Shown here: piece by piece, positions 26,070-38,601 of the stretch | Position numbering within the stretch: position 1 is the first letter of the stretch | How the letters are laid out: each line of letters begins with the position of its first letter | Assembly (NCBI GenBank): GCA_000231825.2 | Contig: JH720293.1 | Location: 1,364,001-1,428,000, forward strand | Direction of reading: 5' to 3' | DNA from: Tetrahymena elliotti 4EA | Taxonomy: Eukaryota; Ciliophora; Oligohymenophorea; Hymenostomatida; Tetrahymenidae | DNA length: 64,000 nucleotides | The notes under the pieces: generated by a model | What the model was told of the DNA's origin: nothing | The model's input: the letters and a program-made list of their open reading frames with translations, nothing else | The model's database searches: none | Translations under genes and position numbers: made by a program

Positions 26070-29000
26070 ATGAACAGTAAAAAAAAATCTTACCTTAAAA
26101 AAAGCATAAATGAGCTATTAGAAGAAATGGATAATTATGGTGGAGGAATTAATGTTAAAATTAGTTAATAAGAATTGGTTTGCCTTTTACCGAATCTACA
26201 TAATCCAATCTTGACATAAGGTATTAGTGAATAAGAGTAACAAAAGGGAAATAAGTATGTCCTACTTGCACCAAACAAGCAGTAAAATGCAGTAAAAAAA
26301 AAGTAAATAAGATTTTCAATTTTTTTATCTGAAATTGAGATGAAGAAATTGTTTTTTAAATTCGATGATTTATTTATTTTTATGTAGATTTAAGTATCAA
26401 GAAGTATTTAACTCAAATGATGATTTAGTGAAGAATCTTTTGGATGAAAAATATTTTTCAGATTGGTTTTTGTAAGGGTTTAATCTGAACTTTGTATTCT
26501 TAGGTCGAGCAGTCAATATTCATGAATTAGCTATCAAAATCATTAAAAAATATCAAGTTGCTAGTTAGAATTTTAGAGTTTAAACTGTGAGATTTTCTCC
26601 AAGATCAAGTGATAATTTTTATACTGAAAATATTGAAGATTTATTTTGCCTAAGAGAAATTACTAAAATTGAAGAGAGTGGATACTTTTTTGGTTAATAA
26701 ACCATCAAATACTTAGAAAATTTGATTCAAAAAGAACATTTAGAAACTAAAATTAAGAGAATACAAACTGAGGTTGTAAGGATTTCATTTATTAATGGGA
26801 ATAAATAAACTGAATTAAACATAATATGTCTATATGATGATTTATTTATTCACTCATCTCATTAAACTAAATATGAAATTTAATTTGAAAAGGCTTTTAT
26901 AAATCTTATAAATGAATGTAAAGCAATTAAGTATTTATCTAATTAGGATGATCTCTAAAGACTCACAATATAAAAAACTAGACTATTAGAATACTTATAA
27001 AAAACAGTTTTTGGTAGTTCTAAAAACATTATTGTTGGAGATTATTCTTCTGTAAATTAACAAAACTCTTGCTTATAAAAATATGAGAATCTACTCATGA
27101 GATTAATGTATATTGATAAATTTAATGATATCAACACAGTCTGTCATCGTTATAGCTCTAAGTCTTATGAATAAACGTCAGAATATTAGTCAGAATATAA
27201 TACAATAACTCACAGATATAGCACGTAAATTTATTTTATTCTTTTTAAGAATTTTTTTTAAATTATTTTTAAAAGAAATACAAAAGATGATAGTTATGAT
27301 GAATATTTTGACAAATAAACAAAAAGAAAGTTTAATAATTCATTTGATAATCACAATAGATCATATTAGAATTATGAAAAAAGTGTATAACATCATCCAA
27401 AAGCGCTTTAAATTTAAAATTAATAGAGCAAAAATGCTAAAAAGGATTATGATCTTCCTATGTAGTAATAATTTGAATAGAAAATCTACTAACAATAAAA
27501 TAATTAAGAAGAGTAGTAAAAATCTAAAAAGACTTTCAAGTAAGAAATGTAAGAATTGTTAAATAGAATAAATGGAAATAATGTTTAAGATAGATAAATT
27601 GAAATGAATGAAAATTAAAATATGAATGATAAAGAAAATAAATCTAAATATGGGTCTTATTAAAATACATAAAAAACAGATAAAATAGGAAATTTAAATA
27701 TTAGCTAATAACACAAAAATAACAAAAGAGATTATAATTAAAGTTAGGACAGTATTAATCAAGAACATTATGAATCTGATAAAGAGAGACTAAAGACTTT
27801 TCAAACTTAAATGTCATATGATTATTAAAATAACGAATTAGGAAATAGTTAAAAATCTCAAGAAAGAAAGAGTTAATTAGTTAGTTAAAAATATTAAAAC
27901 TTATAGCAGTAATCCACTATATAGCACAAGTAGCTTCTTGAAGAATGTTATTAACAAAAAATAGAAGAATTGAATTTATTAATATCAGAGAATAAAGCTA
28001 GATATGAAATAGAACTTAGCGAGTTAAGAGAAATAATAAAGAATCAATCTAAAAAAATTACTTTGTTAGCTGCAGAAAAAAATGTTCATGAACTTGTAAC
28101 AATATATGAAGCATAAGTTTATAGATATGTGGAATAGTAAAAAAAGCTTAGAGAACAAATAAATTATTTGACAGATGTAAAAATTTAAAAAGACAACTAA
28201 AAAAATCTATCTTCTGTTCAAAAGTAAAATATTAAATTTAAAGAAATGATTGCTTCCTTGAATATTGAATTCTCTGAAAAAGAAGAAGAATTAGCAAAAT
28301 TATAACGTGAAAGAAGAAAAATGGAAAGTGACTAGTTTATTTTAGAAAAAAAAGATAAAAGAATAAAAGATTTAGAAAGTTAGAGGGATTAGCTTTTATC
28401 AAAGAATGATGAATTAATGAATTCACTACAATAATTGAATTAAATTATAGCAAATTTAAAGTCAGAAAATTCATCCTTGAATAAATGTGTTTCAACATTG
28501 ACTTAGTAAAATTAAGAATTATCTGAAGATAATTAAACACTTTAATAAATATTATCTCTTTAAAGTAAAGAATCAACTCATAAAATAGTCTAGTCTAAAT
28601 CTTATTAAACAAATCTTTAGATAAAAAATTAAGTTAAATCAAATTCTTTTAAAGAAAAAACTCTGCAAAAATTTGCATTTTCAGCTATTGAAAAATGTAT
28701 AAATACGCTCAATAGATTAGTACTTAAAACAGGTTCAGGCATTCCTGAAGAAATAATTTCTAGTTTTTAAGAAGATTTAAAGTATGAATGGTAAAAATTG
28801 CTCAAAGAGATAGAATATTATAAGTAGAATAATTAAATTGTCACAGACTTTCTAACTAATTTCATATCTTCATTAGAAGTAAATAATATTTTTTTCTTAA
28901 ATTTACCAAAAATGTTTCTTATTTAAAATTGGATAATTAAATTTTGATTACTAAAATAAAAGCAAATATATGGAAAGAATGACAAAAATGTTAGAGATTT

Positions 29001-29091
29001 TAATAAATTTATTAGAAATTTCTTATTAGAGCAGCTTAGCGATCCTGAAGAAAGAGAGAGCTAATTTAAAAAGGATCTATAGCAATTATGA
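26070..29091 (+). CDS. Coiled-coil protein, unknown family, 933 aa
   Basis: Four exons, 26070-26302, 26388-27224, 27276-28878 and 28963-29091, with introns of 85, 51 and 84 bp; phases agree. Residues 1-355 look globular, with no recognised domain (for example FNLNFVFLGRAVNIHELAIK). Residues 355-575 are Q/N/K/S-rich low complexity. From about 575 to 830 the sequence is heptad-rich and charged (ENKARYEIELSELREIIKN), predicting a long coiled coil, followed by a conserved-looking helical C-terminus ending LQQL. This is the shape of a cytoskeletal, basal-body or scaffold protein, but function is not assigned. The last intron is inferred because the frame otherwise stops while an in-phase coding exon continues after AAAATAAAAG. 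Confidence 0.75.
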
Positions 29092-29846
29092 TTACTAAAA
29101 ATAAAAATAACTTAAAATATTATATTATTTTTCTTTAATATTAATTCAATATTTGCTACTTTATATTGGGTAAAAATTTCAAATTTTTTTTAAGTGTAAG
29201 TGAAATGAGCTTAGTTTTTTAATTTAAAAATTTGAAATTTATCATAAAATTTGTATTGGAAAAATTTTGCAAAATTATTATAAATAAAAGCATGAAATTA
29301 GTGTCTACGTTATCATTATTGCATGAGAAATCATTATTCAAATTTTGATTAAGAAGCTATTAATTTGTAATGTCTCCTTAGAATAGTATATTTTCTCAAA
29401 TTTAAAAAAAATCTAATTTTTTATTGAAAATATTTTCTTAGTGTCTATGATTATAATTATTACTAATTGCAATAGTTTACTAATCATCTATTTTAAATTT
29501 ATTTGAAAGAATTTTTAATAGAATAAGATTGATAATGTATTTTGTTTAAGGATAAGCTACAAATATCTATGATACATACATGGAAGATATGCATAGACAT
29601 TATGGGCATTTATTAACAAGAATAAAATTATATTGAAATAAAAAATTTCATTAAAAAAATTAATATTTGATTAATAGATAGATCATAATTATTTATAGTA
29701 ATTTCATATATAAATAGAAGAACCTCTATAACAAGTTTATATACAAGTCTTTTCTAATAAATCAATCACTCAATTTTATAAGTAAATAAATTTATTTTTA
29801 TTAATAGCTATTTAAGATAAATAATAATAACATTTAGTCTAATAAA
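29092..29846. other. AT-rich spacer
   Basis: No gene seen; only short chance frames (for example about 34 codons from 29571). Confidence 0.55.
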
Positions 29847-32399
29847 ATGTCATCTGCTAATAAGGAAGATATTATGTAAAATATTTATTTTTTAAATTAA
29901 TAGCTCAAAATCATTTAAAGCTTTCAGTCTCATATTTGACTCTTATTTTTATTTTCATCCAACATTTTATTTGTTTATTTAAAAGCCCTGAAGAAGATAA
30001 TAGCAAAAAAATGGAAGTAGAAAAACCTATTGAAAATGCATCTACAGAAGTTGAAAAAAAGGAAGAAGAAAAGTAAAATTAGTAAAGTGCTGATACCCAA
30101 GCAGCTGTTACTGCACCTGAATAAAATAATTCAACTGCTATGTAAGCCGAAGAAGAATAAGTTAGTAAAAAAGAAGAAATTAAGACTGCTAGTTAACCTG
30201 CTAAAGTAGATGCTAAACCTGCTGAATCTTAACAAGAATTAACTAAGGTTTATAACTATGGATCTACTGAAATGGATTAATTTTGGCTTCCTGACAGTAG
30301 ATCTGAAACTCGTCGTCCTTATTTAAATGCTTGTCTTAAAACCCATATTGTAGTATCAATAGCTTGTGGATCACTCCACACCCTCATCCTAACTAATGCT
30401 GGTTTGGTATACTCATAAGGTTAAAATGATGATGGCGCTTTAGGTACAATATTTAAAATTAGTTTAAATTACATATTTAAATGGAGAAATTTCAAATTAA
30501 TTTCCTAATTTTAGCATTTGAATGTTAATTTATAGATTAAAAAGAATGGTGTAATTTGCTCATTAATCTCATTCATTCAAATTAATTTAAAAACCCCATT
30601 TTTTGAAAAATTGGTCTTTGAAATATTTGCTTCATCATAATTTTAGAAAGAAAATATTTGCTAATTAAAAATTTTGTACTAAAAATGTATATCGTAATAT
30701 TATAGGAAGACCTGCTAATGAAGATGATGAAGATAGTGACAAAAAGGCCTAATTAGTATCTATTCCTCTCAAAGTAAACATGATTGCTGCTGGTGATAGT
30801 CACTCAGTTGCTGCAAATTCTGAATTAGGTGTATGCTTTTTCTGGGGTACATACAGAAATACTGAGAAGGCCAATCTTGCTCCTCCTGCTAGAACTCCTG
30901 TTCGTGTTGGAAACAAAGAACTTTATAGAAAAAAACTTACTAAAATTCTCAGTGGCTAATAACACTCTCTTGTGCTTACAGACGAAGGAGAGCTTTTTGG
31001 GTGGGGTGATCCTGATATGGGTGTTGTTGGAAGAATGCCCAAAACCCGTCATGGTTATGAGCAAGCCCTTAAAGTTGCTAAGATTACATAATTAAAGGTT
31101 GCTGATATCTATACTGGAGGTCGCCATAGCTTCTTGAAGCGTATCGTAAAGAAGGCAATTCCTGCTGCTGAGGGTGTTGAGGAATAAAAGGCAGAATGTG
31201 CTTATTATTCTTGGGGTTTGAACAATTTTGGCTAACTTGGTTTAGATTTGCCTGAAGAAAGACACTTAGATGTTGTCTTTGAACCTACTTAAATGAAATT
31301 CTTTGATAATCTTGAAGTTAAAAAGTTTTGTGGTGGTGAATCTCATTCTCTTGCTTTGCTTGAAGATGGTACTGTCTATGGCTTTGGTAGAAATGATATT
31401 GGCTAATTTGGTTTAGGAAAAGTTAATGAAGTTCATTCCGTATATGGAGAAATCAAAGAAAACAATCCTAAGCCTATAAAAATAGATACTTTTCCTGCTG
31501 GGCATAACAAGATTAGCAATATTTGGGCTGGTGCAAATTACAGCTATGCCTAAGAAGAGACAGGATAATGTTACTCTTGGGGATTCGGTTCGAATTTTGT
31601 ATTGGGTAATCGTAAGGACGAAGATGAAGACGAGTACAAGCCATATGTTATTCCTCGTGATTTTTATAAAAATGAAATTCCAACAGATTTTGCTATGGGA
31701 ACTTAACACGTTACATATTATGTTAATTTAGAAAATAAGGAACATTCAGTCCCAAAAGATTTACTCTTAGATGCTGATGATGAATTTTTACCTCACAATA
31801 TGAGAAAGAAAACTACTGCTCTTGCTAAGGCTGCAGCTGAAAAGGCAGAAAAGGAAGAAAGAGCTGCAAAGAGAGCTGAAGAATCAGCAAAAAGAAAAGA
31901 AGCTGAAGCTGCTAAGAAGTAAGCAGAAGCTGAAAAGAAAGCTGAAAAGGAAAAAGAAAGACTTGCCAAGAAATAAGAAAAAGAAGAAGCAGAAGCTGAA
32001 AAAAAAAGAGAAAAAAGTTAACCAAAGAAGGAAGATAAGTAAGAAGCTGAAAAAGGAAAAAAGAAATCCGATAATAAGAAAAAAGAAGAGCCCATATCAG
32101 ACACCAAAAAGAGAGCTTCTTCAACTTCATCTAAATAGAACGGTAAAAGTGATAGCAAATCTAGATCAAAATCAAAACCAAAAACTTCTGCTGCAACTAA
32201 TACTAAATCTAAGAGCTAATCAAAAGAAAGAACTAAAGTTGAAGAAAAGAAAGCCCCTGCTAAAACTAGTACTGCTTCAAAAGCTAAATCAAATGGTTCT
32301 TTTAGTAAAAAGAAAGCTTCTGATGAAGAGCACATAAAGGTATCTTAAACTAAAAACAATAAATAGTTAAAAAAGGAGCCTGCTGCCAAGAAAAAGTGA
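29847..32399 (+). CDS. RCC1-repeat protein with lysine-rich tail
   Basis: Three exons, 29847-29875, 29986-30443 and 30706-32399, give 726 aa. After an acidic, low-complexity N-terminus of about 95 residues comes an RCC1-type beta-propeller: repeats are marked by GSLHTLILTNAGLVYSQGQN, GQQHSLVLTDEGELFGWGD, YYSWGLNNFGQLGL and GESHSLALLEDGTVYGFGRN. From about residue 520 the protein is almost wholly Ala/Lys/Glu, then Ser/Lys-rich to the end, a strongly basic tail. RCC1 itself is the chromatin-bound exchange factor for Ran. The propeller size and basic tail fit a chromatin-associated RCC1, but the family has many members and the Ran role is inferred. A 29-base first exon is needed to supply the start codon. 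Confidence 0.85.
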
Positions 32400-33419
32400 T
32401 GAATAGTTAAAAAATAGAATTTTTTTGAATTTAAACTTTAAGAATGATTCATTTATATGTAGAAAATATAGTTTAGTTTATGTTAGTTAAATATTTATAA
32501 TGTTATGGTGTGTTTTGTGATATTCTAAAAATAGTTTACAGACCAATAAATAAATAATCAAACTATATGGTGTATGTTTGTGTTCAAGAATATTATAATC
32601 TTTTATTAATATTCTTCATAAGATTTTTGTAAACAAACTATTTTGTTCATATCAAGTAATTGATAGATTTATTAATTATTTATTTGATTATTGAGTTTCA
32701 ATTAATATTACTTGACTTTTTTGATTATCTATCAATATTCTTTTATTATTTTTCTTTAGCTGCAATTATATCTTTCTCTTTCATGAGCAAATAAAATCTT
32801 AAAATAAATCAATAAAAAAACTTAAATATTTTCTTTAAAACATGAATGAAACATCTTTAACTCTAATAATAATTCATTCTATAATACTTTATTCCACAGT
32901 GAAATACTGCTATCTATTTCTTATTATTAAAAAAAAATCAAATTCACCAAAAATAGATTCACTTTTACTTTTCTTTGTATTTGTGATTTTTGAAACTTGT
33001 TTGATCTTTTTTAAAAAATTCCTCCGACATTCAGCTACTTTTTTACTGAAATATAGATTTAATTTTAAAAATGATAAGTTATCAGTCAAAGTGCTTCATA
33101 TTTCCTCAATCTACCTTCGAATGTTTAATGAATAAACATAAATAGTTAAATGATGTTTAAAAATTAACAAAAAAGAAAAAAAATTTATAAAACTGATACT
33201 ATCACATACTTTTATGTGTGTATTAGATTAAAATAATGCTTTAAATATGTCTTCCTTAAAATATGCTATTGATAAGCTTATCTATTTACAAATTTATAAA
33301 GGGAGTTAATTTTTTTAACATTCACTAAAAAATGATAACCATACATATAAAAATGAAAATACAATGTTAAGTTGTTGAATTTTTTTAAAAATAATTTATT
33401 TATTCGGTTTTGAGATCAC
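32400..33419. other. AT-rich spacer
   Basis: No supported gene. Near 32540-32700 are imperfect inverted AATAAATAAAT-type tracts. An ATG-started frame at 32842-33156 is hydrophobic, uses few ciliate Gln codons and looks like chance. Confidence 0.5.
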
Positions 33420-33683
33420 TCACAAAAGCTTAGCTTCAGAAAGTTAAGTAGGTGAGTTAGTATGGGGGAGGGGTTCGAAAACCTTAAGAGAAAGTTTAGT
33501 ACCATCATTAGCTTCAGCTTCAAATAGGTGGTTAGTACCAGCAACGATTTGAGAAGAGTACTTAGTAACATTTAAAGAGGTAAAAGACTAGCCAAGTAAA
33601 TTGTTAACATCTTGAAGATGATGATTAGCTAAATCATGTTACTATTAAGTAACTTCTTTACCATGGAAACCACCGCACAACAT
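33420..33683 (-). CDS. Stefin-type cystatin (cysteine protease inhibitor)
   Basis: One exon, 87 aa, no signal peptide. It begins MLCGGF, like type 1 cystatins (stefins), whose N-terminal glycine region enters the protease cleft. It has the central QIVAG loop (QxVxG) near residue 45 in YSSQIVAGTNHLF, and the second hairpin LPHT near 72 in VFEPLPHTNSP. Size, order and spacing match stefins, which inhibit papain-like cysteine proteases in the cytosol. It likely controls lysosomal or leaked cathepsins. The frame ends at TGA, and base composition is clearly coding compared with its flanks. Confidence 0.93.
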
Positions 33684-34776
33684 TTCTAATTTATTATTTG
33701 CTTTAATACTTTTTTTAGATATCTTTAATTTTTTTTTAATTATTTGTTTATAATAAATATCTTAAAATTTTTGAAGATAAATTGTACAAAGCAGAATTTC
33801 TTGACCAGAAAATAAAAATTAATAACAAATAGGCAACTACAACAAATATTATGAATATATGATAGGTTTTCTATTTTAATAAAAACAAATGCATATTCTT
33901 TTCTTATCAGGAGAATTTCTCAATATATCCACGATATGATATAGATGTAATTTAGAAATTTTTCAAAAGATACATAATATAGTAAAACAATAGTTTATCA
34001 TAAACTTTAATAAAGGACATAGTTAAACATATAATTAGTAACACATGAATTTTTATTATTTAAATTTCTTATAATTTGAATTGCAAAAAAATGGATAATA
34101 CTTATAAAAAATTTAACATTTTATGTTCTTTTTGTTAATTCAAATTTTTTTCGATGCCTTCATTGTGATAAAAAATTTTAAATTGAAAAATGTATTTTTT
34201 GAAAACAGAAAGGAAAAATACAATTTTAAAGAAACAATCTAAATTTGAAATTAGTTAATATAAAAATTATTTGATTTAATAATTAATTTAAAGTAAATTT
34301 GTAAAAGTGTATTTATTTTCAATTATTTAAGATAAATGAAAGGTCATAAAATTTCTAAACTTAATGAAAAATATTTTTCATAAAAAATCTAATATCTATT
34401 TAATATAGAAAATTGATAAAAAGCGTTAAATTTATTTTTGTAATTTAGTGATTATTAGAATAAAAATAAATAAGTATTAACATAGAATATATATATTTCT
34501 TCGAGAATAGTAAAGATCTTTTAATAAACAATAATTGTTTATTTGAGTATTAATTTTTATTAATTTTGAATAAGGTAATTTATTTGGTTAAGTTTTTATT
34601 TTAGTAAATTTATTAACTCATTATAATTTTTTACAATTTAAATTGTTCCTACTTTTTTATAGCTTTTGGTTTTTTGATTAAATGATTTTTAATAATTAGA
34701 TGATTAATTCAAAAAATATGGTCTTTTTTTGATAATTTTTTTACAAATTTCATAATATTTTCTTTTCATCTCTCTA
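33684..34776. other. Long AT-rich spacer
   Basis: About 1.1 kb with nothing recognised. It lies between two minus-strand genes and contains the upstream region of the cystatin gene. Confidence 0.6.
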
Positions 34777-36441
34777 TCAAAACCTTGTGACCTGAATCCC
34801 TTAACTTAATTTTTCGATTCCGCTTTTAACCCTAAGAATGTAGTCAAATCTACAAACAGATTTTTTTTCACATTCTAAGTTTGATAAAAGATGATTTTGT
34901 TTTTCTATTATATTAATTGACAGTTCTATGATTTTAAAAATGAGAGATTTGTAAAAATTGCATTTAATGGATGCAGCATCAGTTGCAATTGATTAAGTTA
35001 AGTCTTCTTAATACATAGCTTAGTGGAGTTGTAAATCTAATGGATTTTGCTTTATTAAAGGTAAGGAAAATTCATTTAATTTGAGTAAAAGTGCTGTATA
35101 ATGTGTATGAGAATAATACTCATATTATCCATTTCCTGATCGTGTCTTTGTGGAGAATATGCGCATCCTATTTACAATTTGCTGCAAGAAATAGCCATGA
35201 TTCTCAGGTATTTCAAGGCAATTCAAGATGTCTTATTGAAATAATAAAATGAGTGCGTGCATGAAGGATTTTTTCAAATTATGAAATTTAGACTATTTAA
35301 TTGATTTTTTTTTTAGCTATTTCCTCTCATTAATATTTAAATTACTTGGTGATGAAATGTCATCAATTAAAATGTCGACAATAGCAGATTAATCTTCTAT
35401 TTACTAATTATCTTCAGTGTTTATGTATAGATTTTATGATTCATTTATTTAATTGAAAGGTTCTGAATTTGAGGAAGGAGATTGGGCTGGTAATTATTTT
35501 TTTGTTTATTCTTTTGAATTCATTTTATATGGAGCTCTATGCTTTTTTGTAAAAGATTAAAAAATGTTTATAATACTGGCTGTGAAGTATTTTTCTGACT
35601 CAGGTTTAGTTTTGAGTTAGAAAGAATTAAAATCGTATTAGCATATAATTTGAGCTAGTGTATTTCCAATATCCTAAATAACCGGATAAATTCTTTCATA
35701 AATTGAGACAGCTTCTTCATTATGGTTAGTTTTGTCTTTTTTTAGGAATGAGTTATGATTAACGTTAATGCACTCTTATTCTATTTTAAAGCTTCTTTCC
35801 TTTGAAATCTGAGTATAATTATCTTTACTTATCATAAATTCATCATTAAAATAATACTATTATTGTGTTTGTTTTTTATTTTCTGGTACAGGATATTTTT
35901 CTTTTTGCTGAAGCATGTTCAAGATTGATTTTTTTTAATTGTGTTTTTGAAATAAATTTTTTGTTGAAACACTATTAGACGACATAGAAGTTACGAAGTG
36001 TCTGTTAAATTCAGTTAAAGATGTTTCAGACTTTTAATCTTAAGGAACATTATTAAATGTATTAAGTTAACTTTATTTTTTGATTTAGACATATTAATTA
36101 GATTATTCAATAAATAATCTATCAAACTCAGGTCTAATAAGAGTACAAGCATAATGAGATAATGTATCAAGCACTTATTCTTTGTTTTTAGAATTTTAAC
36201 CATCAGCGTATATTTATTTAAAAGAACAGCAGCGAGGAAGCTTCCTTACTTTCGATTAATCAAGCATATTGTAGTATGTCTTGATAACTTAAATCGTTCT
36301 ATGCTTAGATTTTCCATTGATGATACGATATTTGCAAACTTTGGAAACATTTGTATTGAAGCCTTTCTTGATTAAACTTCGCTATTGTATTAAAAGGAAA
36401 ATTTTAACATATTTGTCAAAAAACATTTGATTAAATTACAT
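34777..36441 (-). CDS. Hypothetical protein, 554 aa, single exon
   Basis: One frame of 555 codons on the minus strand with TAA/TAG as Gln, ending at TGA. The first ATG is at 36441; a second in-frame ATG at 36426 is an alternative. The N-terminus is basic (IQQRSLIKKGFNTN, KYRIINGKSKHRT) with a CC pair. The middle is S/N/Q-rich low complexity. The last 200 residues are more hydrophobic and helical (LILLFQQDILNCLEIPE, FKIIELSINIIEKQ). No signal peptide, membrane segment or known domain is seen. Basic low-complexity proteins of this kind are often nuclear, but I assign nothing. Confidence 0.65.
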
Positions 36442-36965
36442 TTTATTGACGAAGTTAGTCTTTAGTATTCATAGATAAATAGTATGAGTTTGTGTGCTTA
36501 TTTGGATAAATTATACTTTTATTATTATTGCTATCTGTTTCTTTTCTTTAATTGATTAACTTCTTATAATTTAAAAAAAAAATTTTATTATTTTTGTAAG
36601 AATGCGCTAATTAAATACCAATAGATAGATGGCTATTCATAATTTAAAAAAAATAATCTATATATTAATTTTTATTAATGTTTGAAATAGTTTCTTGAGT
36701 AATTATTTCGTGAAAAAAAATTGGAAGGTTGTTTAAGTGTATAGTTTCAAAAGACATAGATTTCTAAGTAACAAAAGTTATTTAATTAAATAATCCTTAA
36801 AATGAAAGAAAGAATGAGTGAAATACAAGCAGCGTTTAAGTTTTAAAAATTAAACAAAATTTTGTGAATTAAAAAGGATAATTTTTTTTTTTAAATTGTT
36901 ATAAAATTTAATTTGGAAAATTTAAAAATACTTGGGAAAACAAATTTCAATTTAATCATTTTTCT
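36442..36965. other. AT-rich spacer
   Basis: No gene seen beyond a 21-codon ATG-TGA frame near 36801. Confidence 0.5.
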
Positions 36966-37941
36966 TCATACATATCCATAGATAATTTTATGTGATTTAT
37001 CTATTCGGGTAAAAGTAAACTAAAAAAAAACAAAATTAATATAAGGCATCTTTATTCACGCAATTATGAAAAAGTGAAAAGGTTGAAGTGTGCAACTCTT
37101 TTGAGTATTAAAAAATCATTAAATTTAATCCTCTTTATTAGTATCTATTAGATTGAGTTGCATGCCAAATTAAAGTGTATTTCTTAATAATAACGTTATA
37201 ATCAAATTTACATAAATTTATAGTAACAAAACCATCATTTTGTATTGTAATTGAGAAAAAATTATTTGCTTTTTAGAAAAACTAAATAGAACCAGCTACT
37301 CTACCTTTTATGTTACAGTCCATTATGTAATCTTAATTTACGTTTGTACAAGAATTAATTTCTTATTCCCTAGTCTAAAGAGCTCTCTTATACATTTAAA
37401 TTTTATTTGATTAAGTTCCTTCAATGTAAGAGCTAATAAAAAATATCAGTTTACTAAAAAGCATCCTCAGTCATATGAGGAAGAGGGTTAAAAATAAATA
37501 AAGTATTAACTTTTTTGCTCCTTTCTTTTATTGTTTCTTCAAATAAAATGTGCGTAATTTTTTATTAAAAAAACGCGAATTTTAATTAATAGGTACAAAT
37601 ATTTTAATAATTGAGAGCTCAAACTTAAAATAAGTTTTCATCTCATTTTTACTATTACTTTAAAGAAATTCTTATCTGAAAAAAATAATACCACTGCTCT
37701 AAATAGTGTAGTTTTGTTAAATATCACCTAAAAAAGTGATGAAAACTAAAGTGTTAGGTTGATTAAAAGTATAAAGAGCAAATATATCTTTTTTTTATTC
37801 AATATTAGTAGACTAAAAATTAAAAAGAGCTATATTATCTTCATTTGTAAATTAATAATCAGCTGCTTGCTTAAGAGATGATTAATTGTTTAAAGATGAA
37901 ATGAAAGTGTACTTTTTCTAAAATTTTTTTATAATAACCAT
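36966..37941 (-). CDS. Hypothetical protein, about 247 aa, splicing uncertain
   Basis: Best model: exons 37625-37941, 37060-37432 and 36966-37019, with introns of 192 and 40 bp; phases agree and the last exon ends at TGA. The start is ATG at 37941 (MVIIKKFQKKYTF). The sequence is mixed, with several cysteines in the second exon (NSCTNVNQDYIMDCNIKG) and strand-like hydrophobic patches (FFSITIQNDGFVTINLC). No signal peptide or known domain is recognised. The 192-bp intron is doubtful because much of it also reads as plausible protein in another frame, so the true structure may include more exons. The 40-bp intron is short for this window but has a strong T-run before its AG. Confidence 0.45.
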
Positions 37942-38601
37942 AAATAACTGACTTAACTAATATTTATTTCTAACATAAAATAGGAATAAATAAAAATATT
38001 TTCTTTTTTATTTCTAATTTTGCATTTTCTATATTAATTTATATTTTCTTACAAATATTTTGTGTAGTAAATTAAATTATAGTAAAGTACAGTCGAAAGC
38101 ATCTATTTATAAATTATTACTTAGATTATTTATATTTAACCAGAAAAATCCAAAACCATAAGATAAGCCTTTAACTAAAAAACGAATAAGAAAAATTATT
38201 TTATGTGTTTTTTTTCATATTTCAATTAAAAAATACTCATTAAATCGAAGTAAAAACCTTTCTTTGGTATAAAATTTTATTTTAAATAAATTTTATTAGA
38301 TTCTAAAAGAGTGATGATATTGAATTACTAAATAAATCATTAGTATATTTATTTTGAAATTTAAATGATTGTTGCAAATTTACTTCATCATTTTAAAATA
38401 AAAATGAAGATTTATTTTTCCAAAAATTATAAAGATTTTCATAATATTTAAACATGCATTTAACTTTATCAGTTAATAGATGTTAACAGATTATCGAAAA
38501 TTAGAATGAAAATGGGTAGAATTGAGAATACATTAAGATTATATGTTTTATTTAGTTTTATGTATTTATTTTTTTATTTATTGTTTTTTTAGACCACTAG
38601 T
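37942..38601. other. AT-rich spacer
   Basis: Nothing recognised. Confidence 0.55.

Noticed and set aside
27287..27562. 91-codon Lys/Asn-rich frame inside the coiled-coil gene
   Set aside because: An out-of-frame shadow of exon 3, which runs through unbroken when TAA/TAG are read as Gln.
31822..32337. 171-codon Lys/Leu-rich frame and its antisense partner
   Set aside because: Shifted reading of the RCC1 protein's Lys/Ala/Glu tail.
32842..33156. ATG-started open frame of about 100 codons on the plus strand
   Set aside because: Very hydrophobic and low-complexity, with spacer-like AT content and few ciliate Gln codons. Frames of this length without TGA are expected by chance in such DNA.
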